From NCBI RefSeq assembly GCF_011601315.1, contig NZ_JAAORA010000001.1, positions 617,501 to 674,261 of the forward strand: a stretch of DNA of 56,761 nt, read 5' to 3'. The notes beneath the pieces are model-generated. The model was given only the letters and a program-made list of their open reading frames with translations, ran no database searches and had not been told where the DNA came from. The position numbers and the translations under genes are program-made. Below are positions 8,085 through 15,933 of this stretch, one piece after another (within the stretch, counting starts at the first letter, position 1; each line of letters starts with the position of its first letter). This DNA is from Candidatus Chlorobium masyuteum (GTDB lineage Bacteria; Bacteroidota; Chlorobiia; Chlorobiales; Chlorobiaceae).

Positions 8085-8834
8085 TCACGCGCCGGCTCTC
8101 TGGGTAATCCAGAAATCATCATGGCCATCTTTGACCAGCACAATAATTCGTCGGTTTTTACACATTTCAAGCACAGCAAGAAAAGTAACAACAAGAATAA
8201 TGCGTTCCGTAATACCTTCAAGCACGGAAGTAAACGAAACCTGAACCTCTGCTTCAAGTCTCTTCAGAATCAGCAGGGTCTGCTCTTCAACCGTTACCGG
8301 TGCATCCGAGACGCTACGGGTCATGGTACGGGGCATGTTTTCAAGCACAGACTTATAGGCCTGCATAAGATGGTAGAGTGTCGGCCGATTGACCGGCTCA
8401 TCAAGCTCATCAATAACCTCAGGTTCAAACTCCTCAAAAAAGCTCCTGGCAAAAAGCGTTTCCCGCTCCCGGGCAAGCTGATCCAGAGCAGTTGAGGCCT
8501 CTTTGATACGCTTATACTCCAAAAGCCGTTGCACAAGTTCAGTCCGGGGATCAAACTCATCGGCGGACGATCCATCCTCAGCCGGACGCGGAAGCAGCAT
8601 ATTAGCCTTGATGCTCATCAGCATTGAGGCCATATAGATAAACTCTGCGGCAATTTCAAGATTCAGGATCCTGACCTCGCTGATATAGCTGATAAAGTCC
8701 GCAGTTATCTTTGAAACAGGAATATTATAAATATCCAGTTCATCACGCTTGATGAAAAAAAGCAGCAAATCAAGCGGCCCTTCAAACTCGTCAAGGCTGA
8801 TCCTGAACATTATAGGGCTGGTACGTTGGGACAC
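8085..8834 (-). CDS. scpA: Segregation and condensation protein A (kleisin ScpA)
   Basis: A 249-residue kleisin that joins the SMC dimer heads together with ScpB in chromosome condensation. The N-terminal block F-E-G-P-L-D-L-L-L-F-F-I-K-R-D-E-L-D-I-Y-N-I-P (about 17-39) is the signature of the family. The helical N-terminal domain continues through A-A-E-F-I-Y-M-A-S-M-L-M-S-I-K-A-N-M-L-L-P. The C-terminal winged helix (I-I-L-V-V-T-F-L-A-V-L-E-M) is present. It is the first gene of the minus-strand run ending at tsaB, with 35 bases to the DUF1015 gene. scpB is not in the window. Confidence 0.93.
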   Translation of the reverse strand: MSQRTSPIMFRISLDEFEGPLDLLLFFIKRDELDIYNIPVSKITADFISYISEVRILNLEIAAEFIYMASMLMSIKANMLLPRPAEDGSSADEFDPRTELVQRLLEYKRIKEASTALDQLARERETLFARSFFEEFEPEVIDELDEPVNRPTLYHLMQAYKSVLENMPRTMTRSVSDAPVTVEEQTLLILKRLEAEVQVSFTSVLEGITERIILVVTFLAVLEMCKNRRIIVLVKDGHDDFWITQRAGA

Positions 8835-9162
8835 CTCTATTAATTTGTTCCACGATTCGATTACTTCGTTGGCAGGTGCTCGAAACCCTCAAGTACTCCA
8901 TGTACATTCCGGTTTCTGCGCTCCTTCCGCCTCGTACTCAAACCGCTCACGACAATAAATAGAGATGCCCGTTTGACAAATAGTGAATGAAACAAGATAG
9001 AAAAAGCGGCAGAAAATGCGCAAATAAACCCCCTTGACGGCGTTCATTACCCGTGAAGAAAAAAAAACTTCAAATTCCCGAAAAGTATCAGATATTGAAC
9101 TGTGCGGCAATCAAACCCCGCAATCTCTCTTTTTTTTCAAAGACACCCTTGATTGGCTTTTC
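8835..9162. other. 328-bp divergent intergenic region
   Basis: The region separates scpA (minus) from the TPR gene (plus). It should hold both promoters. No convincing -35/-10 pair, hairpin, repeat or small gene was found by eye. The open frame upstream of the TPR signal peptide (from 9034) is discounted because the signal peptide starts at 9163. Confidence 0.4.
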
Positions 9163-9771
9163 ATGAGAAGGATCCTGTATGCCATATCTCTAACTGTGGC
9201 ATGTTTGCTTTATTCAGGCTATATCGCCCTTGCGGAATCAGCAAATACCCTGTTCGATGAAGGGTATGCCTTGCATCAGAAAGGTGATCTGAGCGGTGCA
9301 ATAAGACTCTATTCGAGGGCGATTGAAAGCAATCCGGTTTTCGCCATGGCCTATCAGATGCGCGGAGCAGCGCAGCAGAAGCTTAAAAAATATCCGCAGG
9401 CTATCCACGACTACACGTTGGTTATCGAATACGGTGAGTCATACTTCAAGGCTGTCGGCTATTACAATCGGGGCATTATTTATAATATGACCGGAGCTTA
9501 CAGCGACGCTATTGCTGACTTTACCAAGGTTATTGAACTCGACAAAAAAATGGCCGGTGCATTTTTTCACCGGGGCATTGCAAAAAGCAAAACCGGCGAT
9601 CTTGCAGGGCGCTTTGATGACTTTCGTCAGGCGGCAAGGCTTGGCGACAGTAATGCCGAAACATTTCTGAACACCTATTTTCCTGACTGGAGGTTGCCTC
9701 CGTTACTTCCGGCCCCAATTCCGACACCAATTACCGCTCCAGCTGAACCGGTAAAACAGGAGAACCCGTAA
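9163..9771 (+). CDS. Secreted TPR-repeat protein
   Basis: About 202 residues when started at 9163, which gives a normal signal peptide: M-R-R-I-L-Y-A followed by a hydrophobic run ending around A-L-A. An upstream in-frame ATG at 9034 would bury that signal, so it is rejected. Three to four tetratricopeptide units follow (A-L-H-Q-K-G-D-L-S-G-A-I-R-L-Y-S-R-A-I, A-Q-Q-K-L-K-K-Y-P-Q-A-I-H-D-Y, Y-N-M-T-G-A-Y-S-D-A-I-A-D-F). A Pro-rich tail (P-P-L-L-P-A-P-I-P-T-P-I) ends the protein. It is likely a periplasmic protein-interaction scaffold. No partner is evident from context. Confidence 0.8.
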   Translation: MRRILYAISLTVACLLYSGYIALAESANTLFDEGYALHQKGDLSGAIRLYSRAIESNPVFAMAYQMRGAAQQKLKKYPQAIHDYTLVIEYGESYFKAVGYYNRGIIYNMTGAYSDAIADFTKVIELDKKMAGAFFHRGIAKSKTGDLAGRFDDFRQAARLGDSNAETFLNTYFPDWRLPPLLPAPIPTPITAPAEPVKQENP

Positions 9772-9773
9772 GC

Positions 9774-9815
9774 GCAAAAGGGGCAGGAAGATGATAATCC
9801 TCCCGCCCCTTTTGC
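9774..9815. terminator. Bidirectional terminator between TPR gene and PII gene
   Basis: GCAAAAGGGGC (9774-9784) pairs perfectly with GCCCCTTTTGC (9805-9815), closing a 20-base interior. The genes on both sides converge on it (TPR stop at 9771, PII stop at 9841). T/A-rich arms give run-outs in both directions. Confidence 0.75.
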
Positions 9816-9840
9816 TCGTTGTTGTAATCTGAGATGTCAG

Positions 9841-10182
9841 CTATATCGCCTTCCCACCCCTCTCCTTTGTGCGGATTCGAATGCACTCCTCAAGAGGCGA
9901 AATGAAAATCTTGCCGGCACCGATCTCGCCTTCACCATGACTTGCTGCATTGATGATGGTATCAACCGTAATCTCAACAAACTCATCATTGACCGCAATA
10001 TCAAGCCTGATTTTCGGAATCAGGTTGGGTGCTATTTTCTGGCCCCGATAGATATCAATATCCTCCTGCCGGCCATGACCGGTAACCCGGCTGACAGTAA
10101 TTCTTGTTATATCGGCCTGGATCAGTGCTTCCCGAACATGGTCGAGACGGTCCGGCCGTATGATTGCAGTTATCAGTTTCAT
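9841..10182 (-). CDS. glnK: PII nitrogen regulatory protein (GlnK-like, amt-linked)
   Basis: A 113-residue PII signal protein. The start (M-K-L-I-T-A-I-I-R-P), the T-loop lead G-H-G-R-Q at 35-39 and the C-terminal signature G-A-G-K-I-F-I-S-P-L-E-E-C-I-R-I-R-T match the family. The T-loop apex reads Y-R-G-Q-K-I-A-P-N. The position of the uridylylated Tyr51 of E. coli is taken by Ile50 (one-residue gap), so UMP modification is unlikely and control would be by ATP/ADP/2-oxoglutarate alone. It starts nine bases after amt, so the two are co-transcribed. Its expected role is to plug the ammonium channel when nitrogen is plentiful. Confidence 0.92.
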   Translation of the reverse strand: MKLITAIIRPDRLDHVREALIQADITRITVSRVTGHGRQEDIDIYRGQKIAPNLIPKIRLDIAVNDEFVEITVDTIINAASHGEGEIGAGKIFISPLEECIRIRTKERGGKAI

Positions 10183-10191
10183 GTAAAGAAA

Positions 10192-11523
10192 TTAATTAAG
10201 GTTGATAAGACCATATCCATGCTCACCATGCATACTGTGATCGAGACCGGACATTTCATCATCTTCGCTGATACGCAGACCGATTGTTTTTTCTACAATG
10301 AAGAGCAGAATAAAGGAAACAACCGCCGCATACACAATAGTAACACCCACTGCAGTTGCCTGCACGCCAAGCTGCTGCCAGAGTGTCCAGCTACCCCCGA
10401 CTTTTTCTGCAGCTGCCGCCATCCATGCCGGACGAATAAAAAACACAAGAGCAAGAGCGCCAACAATACCACCAACACCATGCACGCCAAATGCATCAAG
10501 ACTGTCATCGTAACCGAGTTTGCTCTTGAGCAAAATTGCACTGTAGCAGAAAATAGCGGCAAGTGCACCAAGAGCAAAGGCACCTGAAGGCTGTACAACT
10601 CCTGCTGCCGGTGTTATGGCAACAAGACCCGCAAGAATTCCGGACGCAACACCGAGACTGGTTGCCTTACCATGCTGAAACATTTCAATAACCATCCAGG
10701 TAAATGCGCCTGCAGCAGCCGCAACCTGGGTTACCGTAAGTGCTCTGGCTGTCGCCAGGTCACTGGCGATAGCACTTCCTGCGTTGAAACCGAACCATCC
10801 TACCCAGAGAAGCCCTGCTCCGATAAGGGTCATGACAAGATTATTCGGGTGCATGACGTTTTTCGGATAACCACGCCGTTTACCAAGATAGAGCGCAGCA
10901 ACAAGAGCTGTTACACCGGAAGAGATGTGAACAACCGTGCCCCCGGCAAAATCAATGGCTCCGGCAGCACCAAGATTGAAAAGAAAGCCGTCTGCCGCCC
11001 ATACCCAATGGCAAATAGGGCTATAGACAAGTATGCACCAGAGCGCTATAAAAACAGCATACCCCTTGAAATTAACCCTCTCGGCAAAGGCACCGGCAAT
11101 CAGGGCCGGTGTGATAATGGCAAATTTTCCCTGGAACATGGCAAACACATACTCCGGAATATGGGTGGGCATGATCGTTTCATCAATCCCCTGCAGCATG
11201 AAATAATTATCATTCCACCCGACAAAACCGCCAAGAATACCGGGACCAAAACTCAACGAATAGCCGACCAGCGGCCAGAGAACGCCAATAATCACCATTG
11301 CGGCAAAACTGTGCATCATGGTACCAATAACGTTCTTGGTACGGACAAGTCCGCCATAGAACATGGCAAGTCCCGGAACCATAAGCAATACCAAAGCTGT
11401 AGACGTCAACATCCACGATGTGGTACCACTGTCAGTAGCTGCAGCATCAGCGGCCCAGGCACTACTTTGAAACAACAATGCTGCCGGTAAAAGCAGCAGG
11501 GCCGTTAAAACTTTTTTCCTCAT
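10192..11523 (-). CDS. amt: Ammonium transporter Amt
   Basis: A 443-residue Amt/Rh channel. A signal peptide (M-R-K-K-V-L-T-A then a Leu/Ala run ending S-S-A-W-A) precedes eleven predicted membrane helices, as in E. coli AmtB. The pore twin histidines are represented by V-V-H-I-S-S-G-V-T-A and by G-V-H-G-V-G-G-I. The periplasmic signature with G-L-A-M-F-Y-G-G-L-V is near residues 55-64. The C-terminal tail (I-G-L-R-I-S-E-D-D-E-M-x-G-L-D) carries the regulatory segment that talks to PII. It leads the amt-PII operon. No sigma-54 promoter was recognised upstream. Confidence 0.96.
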   Translation of the reverse strand: MRKKVLTALLLLPAALLFQSSAWAADAAATDSGTTSWMLTSTALVLLMVPGLAMFYGGLVRTKNVIGTMMHSFAAMVIIGVLWPLVGYSLSFGPGILGGFVGWNDNYFMLQGIDETIMPTHIPEYVFAMFQGKFAIITPALIAGAFAERVNFKGYAVFIALWCILVYSPICHWVWAADGFLFNLGAAGAIDFAGGTVVHISSGVTALVAALYLGKRRGYPKNVMHPNNLVMTLIGAGLLWVGWFGFNAGSAIASDLATARALTVTQVAAAAGAFTWMVIEMFQHGKATSLGVASGILAGLVAITPAAGVVQPSGAFALGALAAIFCYSAILLKSKLGYDDSLDAFGVHGVGGIVGALALVFFIRPAWMAAAAEKVGGSWTLWQQLGVQATAVGVTIVYAAVVSFILLFIVEKTIGLRISEDDEMSGLDHSMHGEHGYGLINLN

Positions 11524-11959
11524 AACCGGATTGATTGTAGTTATTTAAACCTTAATTTTTAATGATAACAACAAAAATGTAATTAATTTTTAATGTAAAG
11601 CAAAAATTTAGTCGTATTTTATTACAAATAAGTAGAATTTCAGTCTTTTTTATCAGCAGGAATTCCTGAACATCACCAGAATATGTGAATACGGCATCTT
11701 CTCTCAGACCAGCAGAATAGTCTCCGTCAGGTTGAAGGAAAAAGAAACATGCAGGGCAAAACATTCACGATAATCCTCCCTGTAAAGCAAGGGCGTATTA
11801 CGGCAGTGGTTGTAATTATTTTTTGAAATACATTATTAATTACGGTAAATTGTGCTCAGAAATCAGCCAATGGTTGGCTGATCGCTATGCAAGTAATTTG
11901 TGCTTTGGTTACTTGCCGGCGTCTCTTTCTATCAATGCACATGCTTACTCAGACTAACA
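11524..11959. promoter_or_regulatory. 436-bp divergent region amt / RRM gene
   Basis: It contains the promoters of amt (minus) and of the RNA-binding protein (plus). A perfect 12-bp palindrome, CAGGAATTCCTG, lies at 11657-11668, about 135 bases upstream of the amt start, and may be an operator. Two stem-loops lie at the right-hand end and are listed separately. No TGGCAC-N5-TTGC element was found on the amt side. Confidence 0.4.
11862..11916 (+). promoter_or_regulatory. Two consecutive stem-loops in the RRM gene leader
   Basis: Stem-loop 1 is ATCAGCCAA-TGG-TTGGCTGAT (11862-11882), a perfect 9-bp stem with a three-base loop. Stem-loop 2 is GCAAGTAA (11889-11896) pairing with TTACTTGC (11909-11916). 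They end 43 bases before the start codon of the RNA-binding protein. Neither is followed by a T-run, so they look like leader RNA structures rather than terminators. Confidence 0.5.
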
Positions 11960-12232
11960 ATGAATATTTACATTGGCAATTTGCCTTACACTGTTTCTGA
12001 AGATGATCTTCGCGATGCGTTCTCCCAGTTCGGACAGGTCGATAGCGCAAACATCATTACCGACAAGTTTTCAGGCCGTTCCAAAGGGTTCGGATTTGTT
12101 GACATGCCTAATGACAGTGAAGCTCGTGAAGCCATCGAATCAATGAATGACAAAGATTTGAAAGGCCGCACTATAAAGGTAAACGAAGCGAGGCCTCGCG
12201 AAGAAAGGCCGGCAAGAAGAGATCGTTATTAA
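11960..12232 (+). CDS. Small RRM RNA-binding protein
   Basis: A 90-residue protein that is almost entirely one RNA recognition motif. RNP2 is I-Y-I-G-N-L at 3-8 and RNP1 is K-G-F-G-F-V at 42-47, followed by a short Arg/Glu tail (R-P-R-E-E-R-P-A-R-R-D). Such glycine-poor single-RRM proteins are common in cyanobacteria, Bacteroidota and Chlorobi, often responding to cold or RNA metabolism. The start is placed at 11960 because M-N-I-Y-I-G-N-L is the standard family N-terminus; an upstream in-frame ATG at 11900 would add a hydrophobic stretch foreign to the family and would run through stem-loop 2. Confidence 0.93.
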   Translation: MNIYIGNLPYTVSEDDLRDAFSQFGQVDSANIITDKFSGRSKGFGFVDMPNDSEAREAIESMNDKDLKGRTIKVNEARPREERPARRDRY

Positions 12233-12260
12233 TTCTTCACACTCTTTTTTGTTACTAAAA

Positions 12261-12286
12261 AGCCAGGCAGCAGCCTGGCTTTTTTT
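12261..12286 (+). terminator. Terminator after the RRM gene
   Basis: AGCCAGGC-AGCA-GCCTGGCT followed by seven T residues: a perfect 8-bp GC-rich stem, 28 bases after the RRM stop codon. The minus-strand ferritin gene ends just beyond it, so it may act in both directions. Confidence 0.9.
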
Positions 12287-12307
12287 ATTGCAGAAATATG
12301 ATACTCG

Positions 12308-12805
12308 CTACTGCCGGACAAGAAAAACACCGAGATCTTCAAGAAGCGCTTGTAAATCCTCTTCATGCTCCACCTCATCCTGGAGAATCTGTACTGCAAG
12401 ATTATAGGTAACAGGATCCTTGAGCCCTATTTCACTGATAATGCTGTTATAAACATTGATGGCACACTGCTCTCCCGAAATATTCTGTTCAAGAATCTTT
12501 TTTACAAAGGGATCATCCGGCACGGCATATCCGCAGTTTGCAAAGGTAAACCAATCGCGCGGCGAGGCAATGGGTGTTCCTCCAAGCTGAATTATCCTTG
12601 CTGTAATCATATCGGCATGCCGGAGTTCATCGGCAGCATGCAGGACAAGCTCGGAAATCACCGCATCTTTCATCGGCCCCTGTACTATCTTGGAACCAAC
12701 CCAGTACTGGTAATAGGCCAGCCACTCATCAGCAAATGCCTTGTTAAGCAGCTCAAGAACACGGGGAAGATGCTCCCCGACAATTTCCCGTCCCCTGGTA
12801 CCCAT
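12308..12805 (-). CDS. Ferritin-like di-iron protein (bacterioferritin/DPSL type)
   Basis: A 165-residue four-helix protein. Di-iron ligands are visible: Glu27 in A-D-E-W-L-A-Y-Y, Glu60 and His63 in D-E-L-R-H-A-D, a Glu in S-G-E-Q-C-A-I-N-V-Y, and the E-x-x-H of D-E-V-E-H-E-E-D near the C-terminus. The order E...ExxH...E...ExxH is that of ferritin-like proteins. A Cys beside the third ligand (E-Q-C) resembles the Dps-like (DPSL) group, which has a conserved Cys pair. It is probably an iron-storage or peroxide-handling protein in the cytosol. It stands alone, convergent with the RRM gene. Confidence 0.82.
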   Translation of the reverse strand: MGTRGREIVGEHLPRVLELLNKAFADEWLAYYQYWVGSKIVQGPMKDAVISELVLHAADELRHADMITARIIQLGGTPIASPRDWFTFANCGYAVPDDPFVKKILEQNISGEQCAINVYNSIISEIGLKDPVTYNLAVQILQDEVEHEEDLQALLEDLGVFLVRQ

Positions 12806-12848
12806 GGCATACTCCTGTTTTTTTGCTTAGAAACATATCCTGACACCA

Positions 12849-13790
12849 CTATTTCTGATTGTCGATCAGCTCTCTCAGCGCGGCGGCAAGGCCGGTATAG
12901 CTGAAAACAAAACCATGGTCAAGCAGAAAACCGGGTTTGACTTTCTGGCCTTTTACGGCGTACTCAGCCCCCTCTCCAAGAAGAAGCTGGACCGCAGCCT
13001 TCGGTACCGGAAAAAGGGATGGCCTGCCGAGAACCGCTCCAAGCTGAGCAGCAAACTCTTTCATGGTAACAGGTTCAGGACTGACTGCGTTTATCGCTCC
13101 CCTGTATGCAGGGTTATCAAGTGCCTCAATAATGCAGGCAATCTCGTCATCAATGTGAATCCAGGAAATGCACTGGAGGCCGGAACCTACAGGCCCGCCA
13201 AGAAACCAGGAGAACGGGGTAATCATCTTCTGCAGCATCCCCCCTTTGGTAGAAAGGACTATTCCGGTTCTCAGCAGCACAAGACGCACTCCTGTTTTTT
13301 CGGCAGCGTGCGCCTCCTTTTCCCAGTCAATACAGATTTTTGCAAGAAAATCACTTCCCTGGGGAGCAGATTCAAACAAATCGGAAGTATCGGCGCACCG
13401 CTCAAATGAACCATAGTAACCAATCGCCGTTGCGGAAATAAAAACCCCCGGCTTTTCCTCTGCACCGGCAATCGCCGAAACAATGTGGCGGGTACCTGAA
13501 ATTCTGGAATTATAACACTCCTTCTTGTGCTCGTCACTCCAGCGGCTTTCAAGAAGCGGCTTTCCTGCAAGGTGAATCACACCTTTTGCTCCGCTGATAA
13601 AGCCGGTCCACGCGCCATCCGCCATATCCGAGTCCCACCTGACATATCCGGCAGCACCGGGAATTTTTTGTTCAGCAGTATCCGGCGAGCGGACAAACAG
13701 AACAACCTTCTCTCCCCGCTCAATCAACTGCTGAGCAAGCTCAACACCGATCACACCGGTAGCTCCGGTAATAACAATATGACCCTGCAT
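12849..13790 (-). CDS. TIGR01777-type NAD(P)-dependent epimerase
   Basis: A 313-residue extended short-chain dehydrogenase of the YfcH/TIGR01777 group. The nucleotide-binding loop G-A-T-G-V-I-G is at 9-15. Family landmarks are V-I-H-L-A-G-K-P-L near residue 70, the S-A-T-A-I-G-Y-Y-G active-site segment (about 117-125) and a C-terminal domain with V-K-G-Q-K-V-K-P-G-F-L-L, a DUF1731-like tail. The substrate is not known. It is transcribed toward the ferritin gene with a 43-base gap. Confidence 0.88.
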   Translation of the reverse strand: MQGHIVITGATGVIGVELAQQLIERGEKVVLFVRSPDTAEQKIPGAAGYVRWDSDMADGAWTGFISGAKGVIHLAGKPLLESRWSDEHKKECYNSRISGTRHIVSAIAGAEEKPGVFISATAIGYYGSFERCADTSDLFESAPQGSDFLAKICIDWEKEAHAAEKTGVRLVLLRTGIVLSTKGGMLQKMITPFSWFLGGPVGSGLQCISWIHIDDEIACIIEALDNPAYRGAINAVSPEPVTMKEFAAQLGAVLGRPSLFPVPKAAVQLLLGEGAEYAVKGQKVKPGFLLDHGFVFSYTGLAAALRELIDNQK

Positions 13791-13894
13791 GCCTCCGTCC
13801 AGTTAAATGATTAGAATTGCACTCCCTGTCCCTGAGCAGTATTGGAACGGGCAACTACCGATAATAATTCCCGTATAGCATTCGGATAAAAACA

Positions 13895-13933
13895 AGAAAG
13901 CCGGGAGCAGGGGACTACCCTTCCCGGCTTTCT
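13895..13933 (-). terminator. Terminator after glmS
   Basis: AGAAAGCCGGGA (13895-13906) pairs with TCCCGGCTTTCT (13922-13933): a perfect 12-bp stem. On the minus strand it is followed by TGTTTTTATC. It lies about 40 bases past the glmS stop. Confidence 0.85.
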
Positions 13934-13972
13934 ACCGTCAAAATACCTGCTCTCCTCTCTGAAGAAGCATCA

Positions 13973-15817
13973 TTACTCCACGGTCACCGATTTGGCGAGG
14001 TTTCTCGGGCGGTCAACATTGCAGCCGCGAAGCGTCGCGATATGATAGGCAAGCAGCTGCAGAGGAATTACCGTCAGGAGCGGCGTAATCGGGCCTGACG
14101 CCTGGGGAATATAGATAACATGCTCGGCCAGGCGGGCAACCTCCTTGTCACCCTCGCTGGCAATAGCGATGACCCTTCCTTTACGGCTGCGAACCTCTTC
14201 GATATTGCTCAGAATTTTGGCATAGGTGCTGTCGCGGGTGGCAATGAAAATAACCGGCATATCCTCGTCAATCAGGGCGATCGGCCCGTGTTTCATCTCT
14301 GCGGCAGGGTAGCCTTCCGCATGGATATAGGAGATCTCCTTGAGCTTGAGTGCCCCTTCAAGTGCAACCGGAAAGTTATAGCCGCGCCCGAGATAGAGAA
14401 AGTTCTTTGCATCCTTGAACCGTTCTGCTATATCCCGAATCTGACTGTCAAGATTGAGAATCCTGTCAGCCTTTGCCGGCAGATCCGCCAACTCCGTAAG
14501 GTTCAGGATAATTTCATCGTGGGAGATAGTCCGCCCTTTACTGAGCGCCATGGCAAGCATATAGAGCATGATCACCTGGGCCGTAAACGCTTTGGTTGAG
14601 GCGACACCGACTTCCGGACCCGCATGCGTATACATACCACAAAGGGTTTCACGGGCAATAGTGGAGCCTACAACGTTGCAGATACCCATAACAAGAGCAC
14701 CTTTCTCCTTTGCCGTTCGCAGAGCCGCCAGCGTATCGGCAGTTTCACCCGACTGGGAGATAACGATCACAACATCATCTTTACCGACAATCGGATTACG
14801 ATACCTGAACTCCGAAGCATAGTCAACCTCAACAGGAATCCGGGCAAACTCCTCGATAAGGTACTCACCGATCAGGCCTGCATGCCAGCTCGTTCCGCAG
14901 GCGCATATTACAATCCTCTTGGCCTGTTTAAGGCGGTCGAGATAATCCTCAATTCCGCCAAGACAGACTCGTCCCTCTTCAAGACGAACACGTCCTCTCA
15001 TCACATCATGCATGACGCTCGGCTGCTCAAAGATCTCCTTGAGCATGAAATGTTCGAAACCGCCTTTCTCTATCTTTTCCAGGGAAAAATCAAGTTCGGT
15101 AACCAGCTTTTCCTGTTCGACATTCTCGATTGTCTTGACCGAATAACCCTCCTTGGTCACCACGGCAAGCTCTCCGTCAGAGAGGTAAACGACCTTATTG
15201 GTATGCTCGACGATAGGTGCCGCATCGGATGCGATGAAAAACTCCCCTTCGCCGATACCGATCACCAGAGGACTGCCCTTGCGTGCAACAACAATCCTGT
15301 CGGGCTCACGCGATGAGATCACACAGAGACCGTAGGCTCCGTCAACATGACGAAGCGCCGTGCGGGTCGCTGACTCAAGATCAAGGGATGCATCTTTTTT
15401 CCATAACCAGTCGATAAGATGAACAAGCACCTCTGAATCCGTATCGCTGATAAACAGATAACCCTCGGAGATGAGCTCCTGCTTGAGGGCCGAGTAATTT
15501 TCGATAATACCGTTATGAATAACGGCAATATCCCCGGCGGCATTCAAATGGGGATGTGCATTGCGGTCACTCGGATCACCATGGGTCGCCCAGCGGGTAT
15601 GGCCTATACCAATCGTCGCACCCGGCATCTTTTCCCTGAGCTTGGCAGTATCGGTTTCCAGACCGCTGACATTGCCCTTCTGCTTCATAACTGAAATGGT
15701 GCCGTTCAGGAGGGCGATTCCCGCCGAATCATAACCACGATATTCAAGTCTTTTCAAGCCCTTTAAAAGTACAGGAGCAGCTTCCTGCCAGCCTATATAA
15801 CCAACAATTCCACACAT
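13973..15817 (-). CDS. glmS: Glutamine-fructose-6-phosphate aminotransferase (isomerizing)
   Basis: About 614 residues, making glucosamine-6-phosphate from fructose-6-phosphate and glutamine, the first step of UDP-GlcNAc synthesis. The start is set at 15817 because the enzyme must begin M-C-G-I-V-G-Y: Cys2 becomes the N-terminal nucleophile of the glutaminase. A longer in-frame reading from 15892 would block that processing. The glutaminase domain is followed by two SIS sugar-isomerase domains (S-Q-S-G-E-T-A-D-T-L; L-G-R-G-Y-N-F-P-V-A-L-E-G) and the family C-terminus L-A-K-S-V-T-V-E. It follows pyrF by 117 bases. No glmS ribozyme-like leader was recognised. Confidence 0.97.
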   Translation of the reverse strand: MCGIVGYIGWQEAAPVLLKGLKRLEYRGYDSAGIALLNGTISVMKQKGNVSGLETDTAKLREKMPGATIGIGHTRWATHGDPSDRNAHPHLNAAGDIAVIHNGIIENYSALKQELISEGYLFISDTDSEVLVHLIDWLWKKDASLDLESATRTALRHVDGAYGLCVISSREPDRIVVARKGSPLVIGIGEGEFFIASDAAPIVEHTNKVVYLSDGELAVVTKEGYSVKTIENVEQEKLVTELDFSLEKIEKGGFEHFMLKEIFEQPSVMHDVMRGRVRLEEGRVCLGGIEDYLDRLKQAKRIVICACGTSWHAGLIGEYLIEEFARIPVEVDYASEFRYRNPIVGKDDVVIVISQSGETADTLAALRTAKEKGALVMGICNVVGSTIARETLCGMYTHAGPEVGVASTKAFTAQVIMLYMLAMALSKGRTISHDEIILNLTELADLPAKADRILNLDSQIRDIAERFKDAKNFLYLGRGYNFPVALEGALKLKEISYIHAEGYPAAEMKHGPIALIDEDMPVIFIATRDSTYAKILSNIEEVRSRKGRVIAIASEGDKEVARLAEHVIYIPQASGPITPLLTVIPLQLLAYHIATLRGCNVDRPRNLAKSVTVE

Positions 15818-15933
15818 AGTACTCTGTTTTTTAACTCTCTTTGTTACCCGCAATAATACATCGGAAATGAACGTTGCGGTCTTTTCTATCAATAGAACAA
15901 TATAAAATGATTCCGGTTCAAACGCATCGCCGC

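Noticed and set aside
9034-9162. N-terminal extension of the TPR protein
   Set aside because: The signal peptide begins at 9163; the extension has no similarity and would disrupt export.
9841-10182. NifI-type PII (nitrogenase switch-off protein)
   Set aside because: It lies after amt, not within nif genes, and its sequence follows the GlnK pattern apart from the T-loop apex.
11524-11800. Sigma-54 promoter for amt
   Set aside because: No TGGCAC-N5-TTGC match with correct GG/GC spacing was found on the minus strand.
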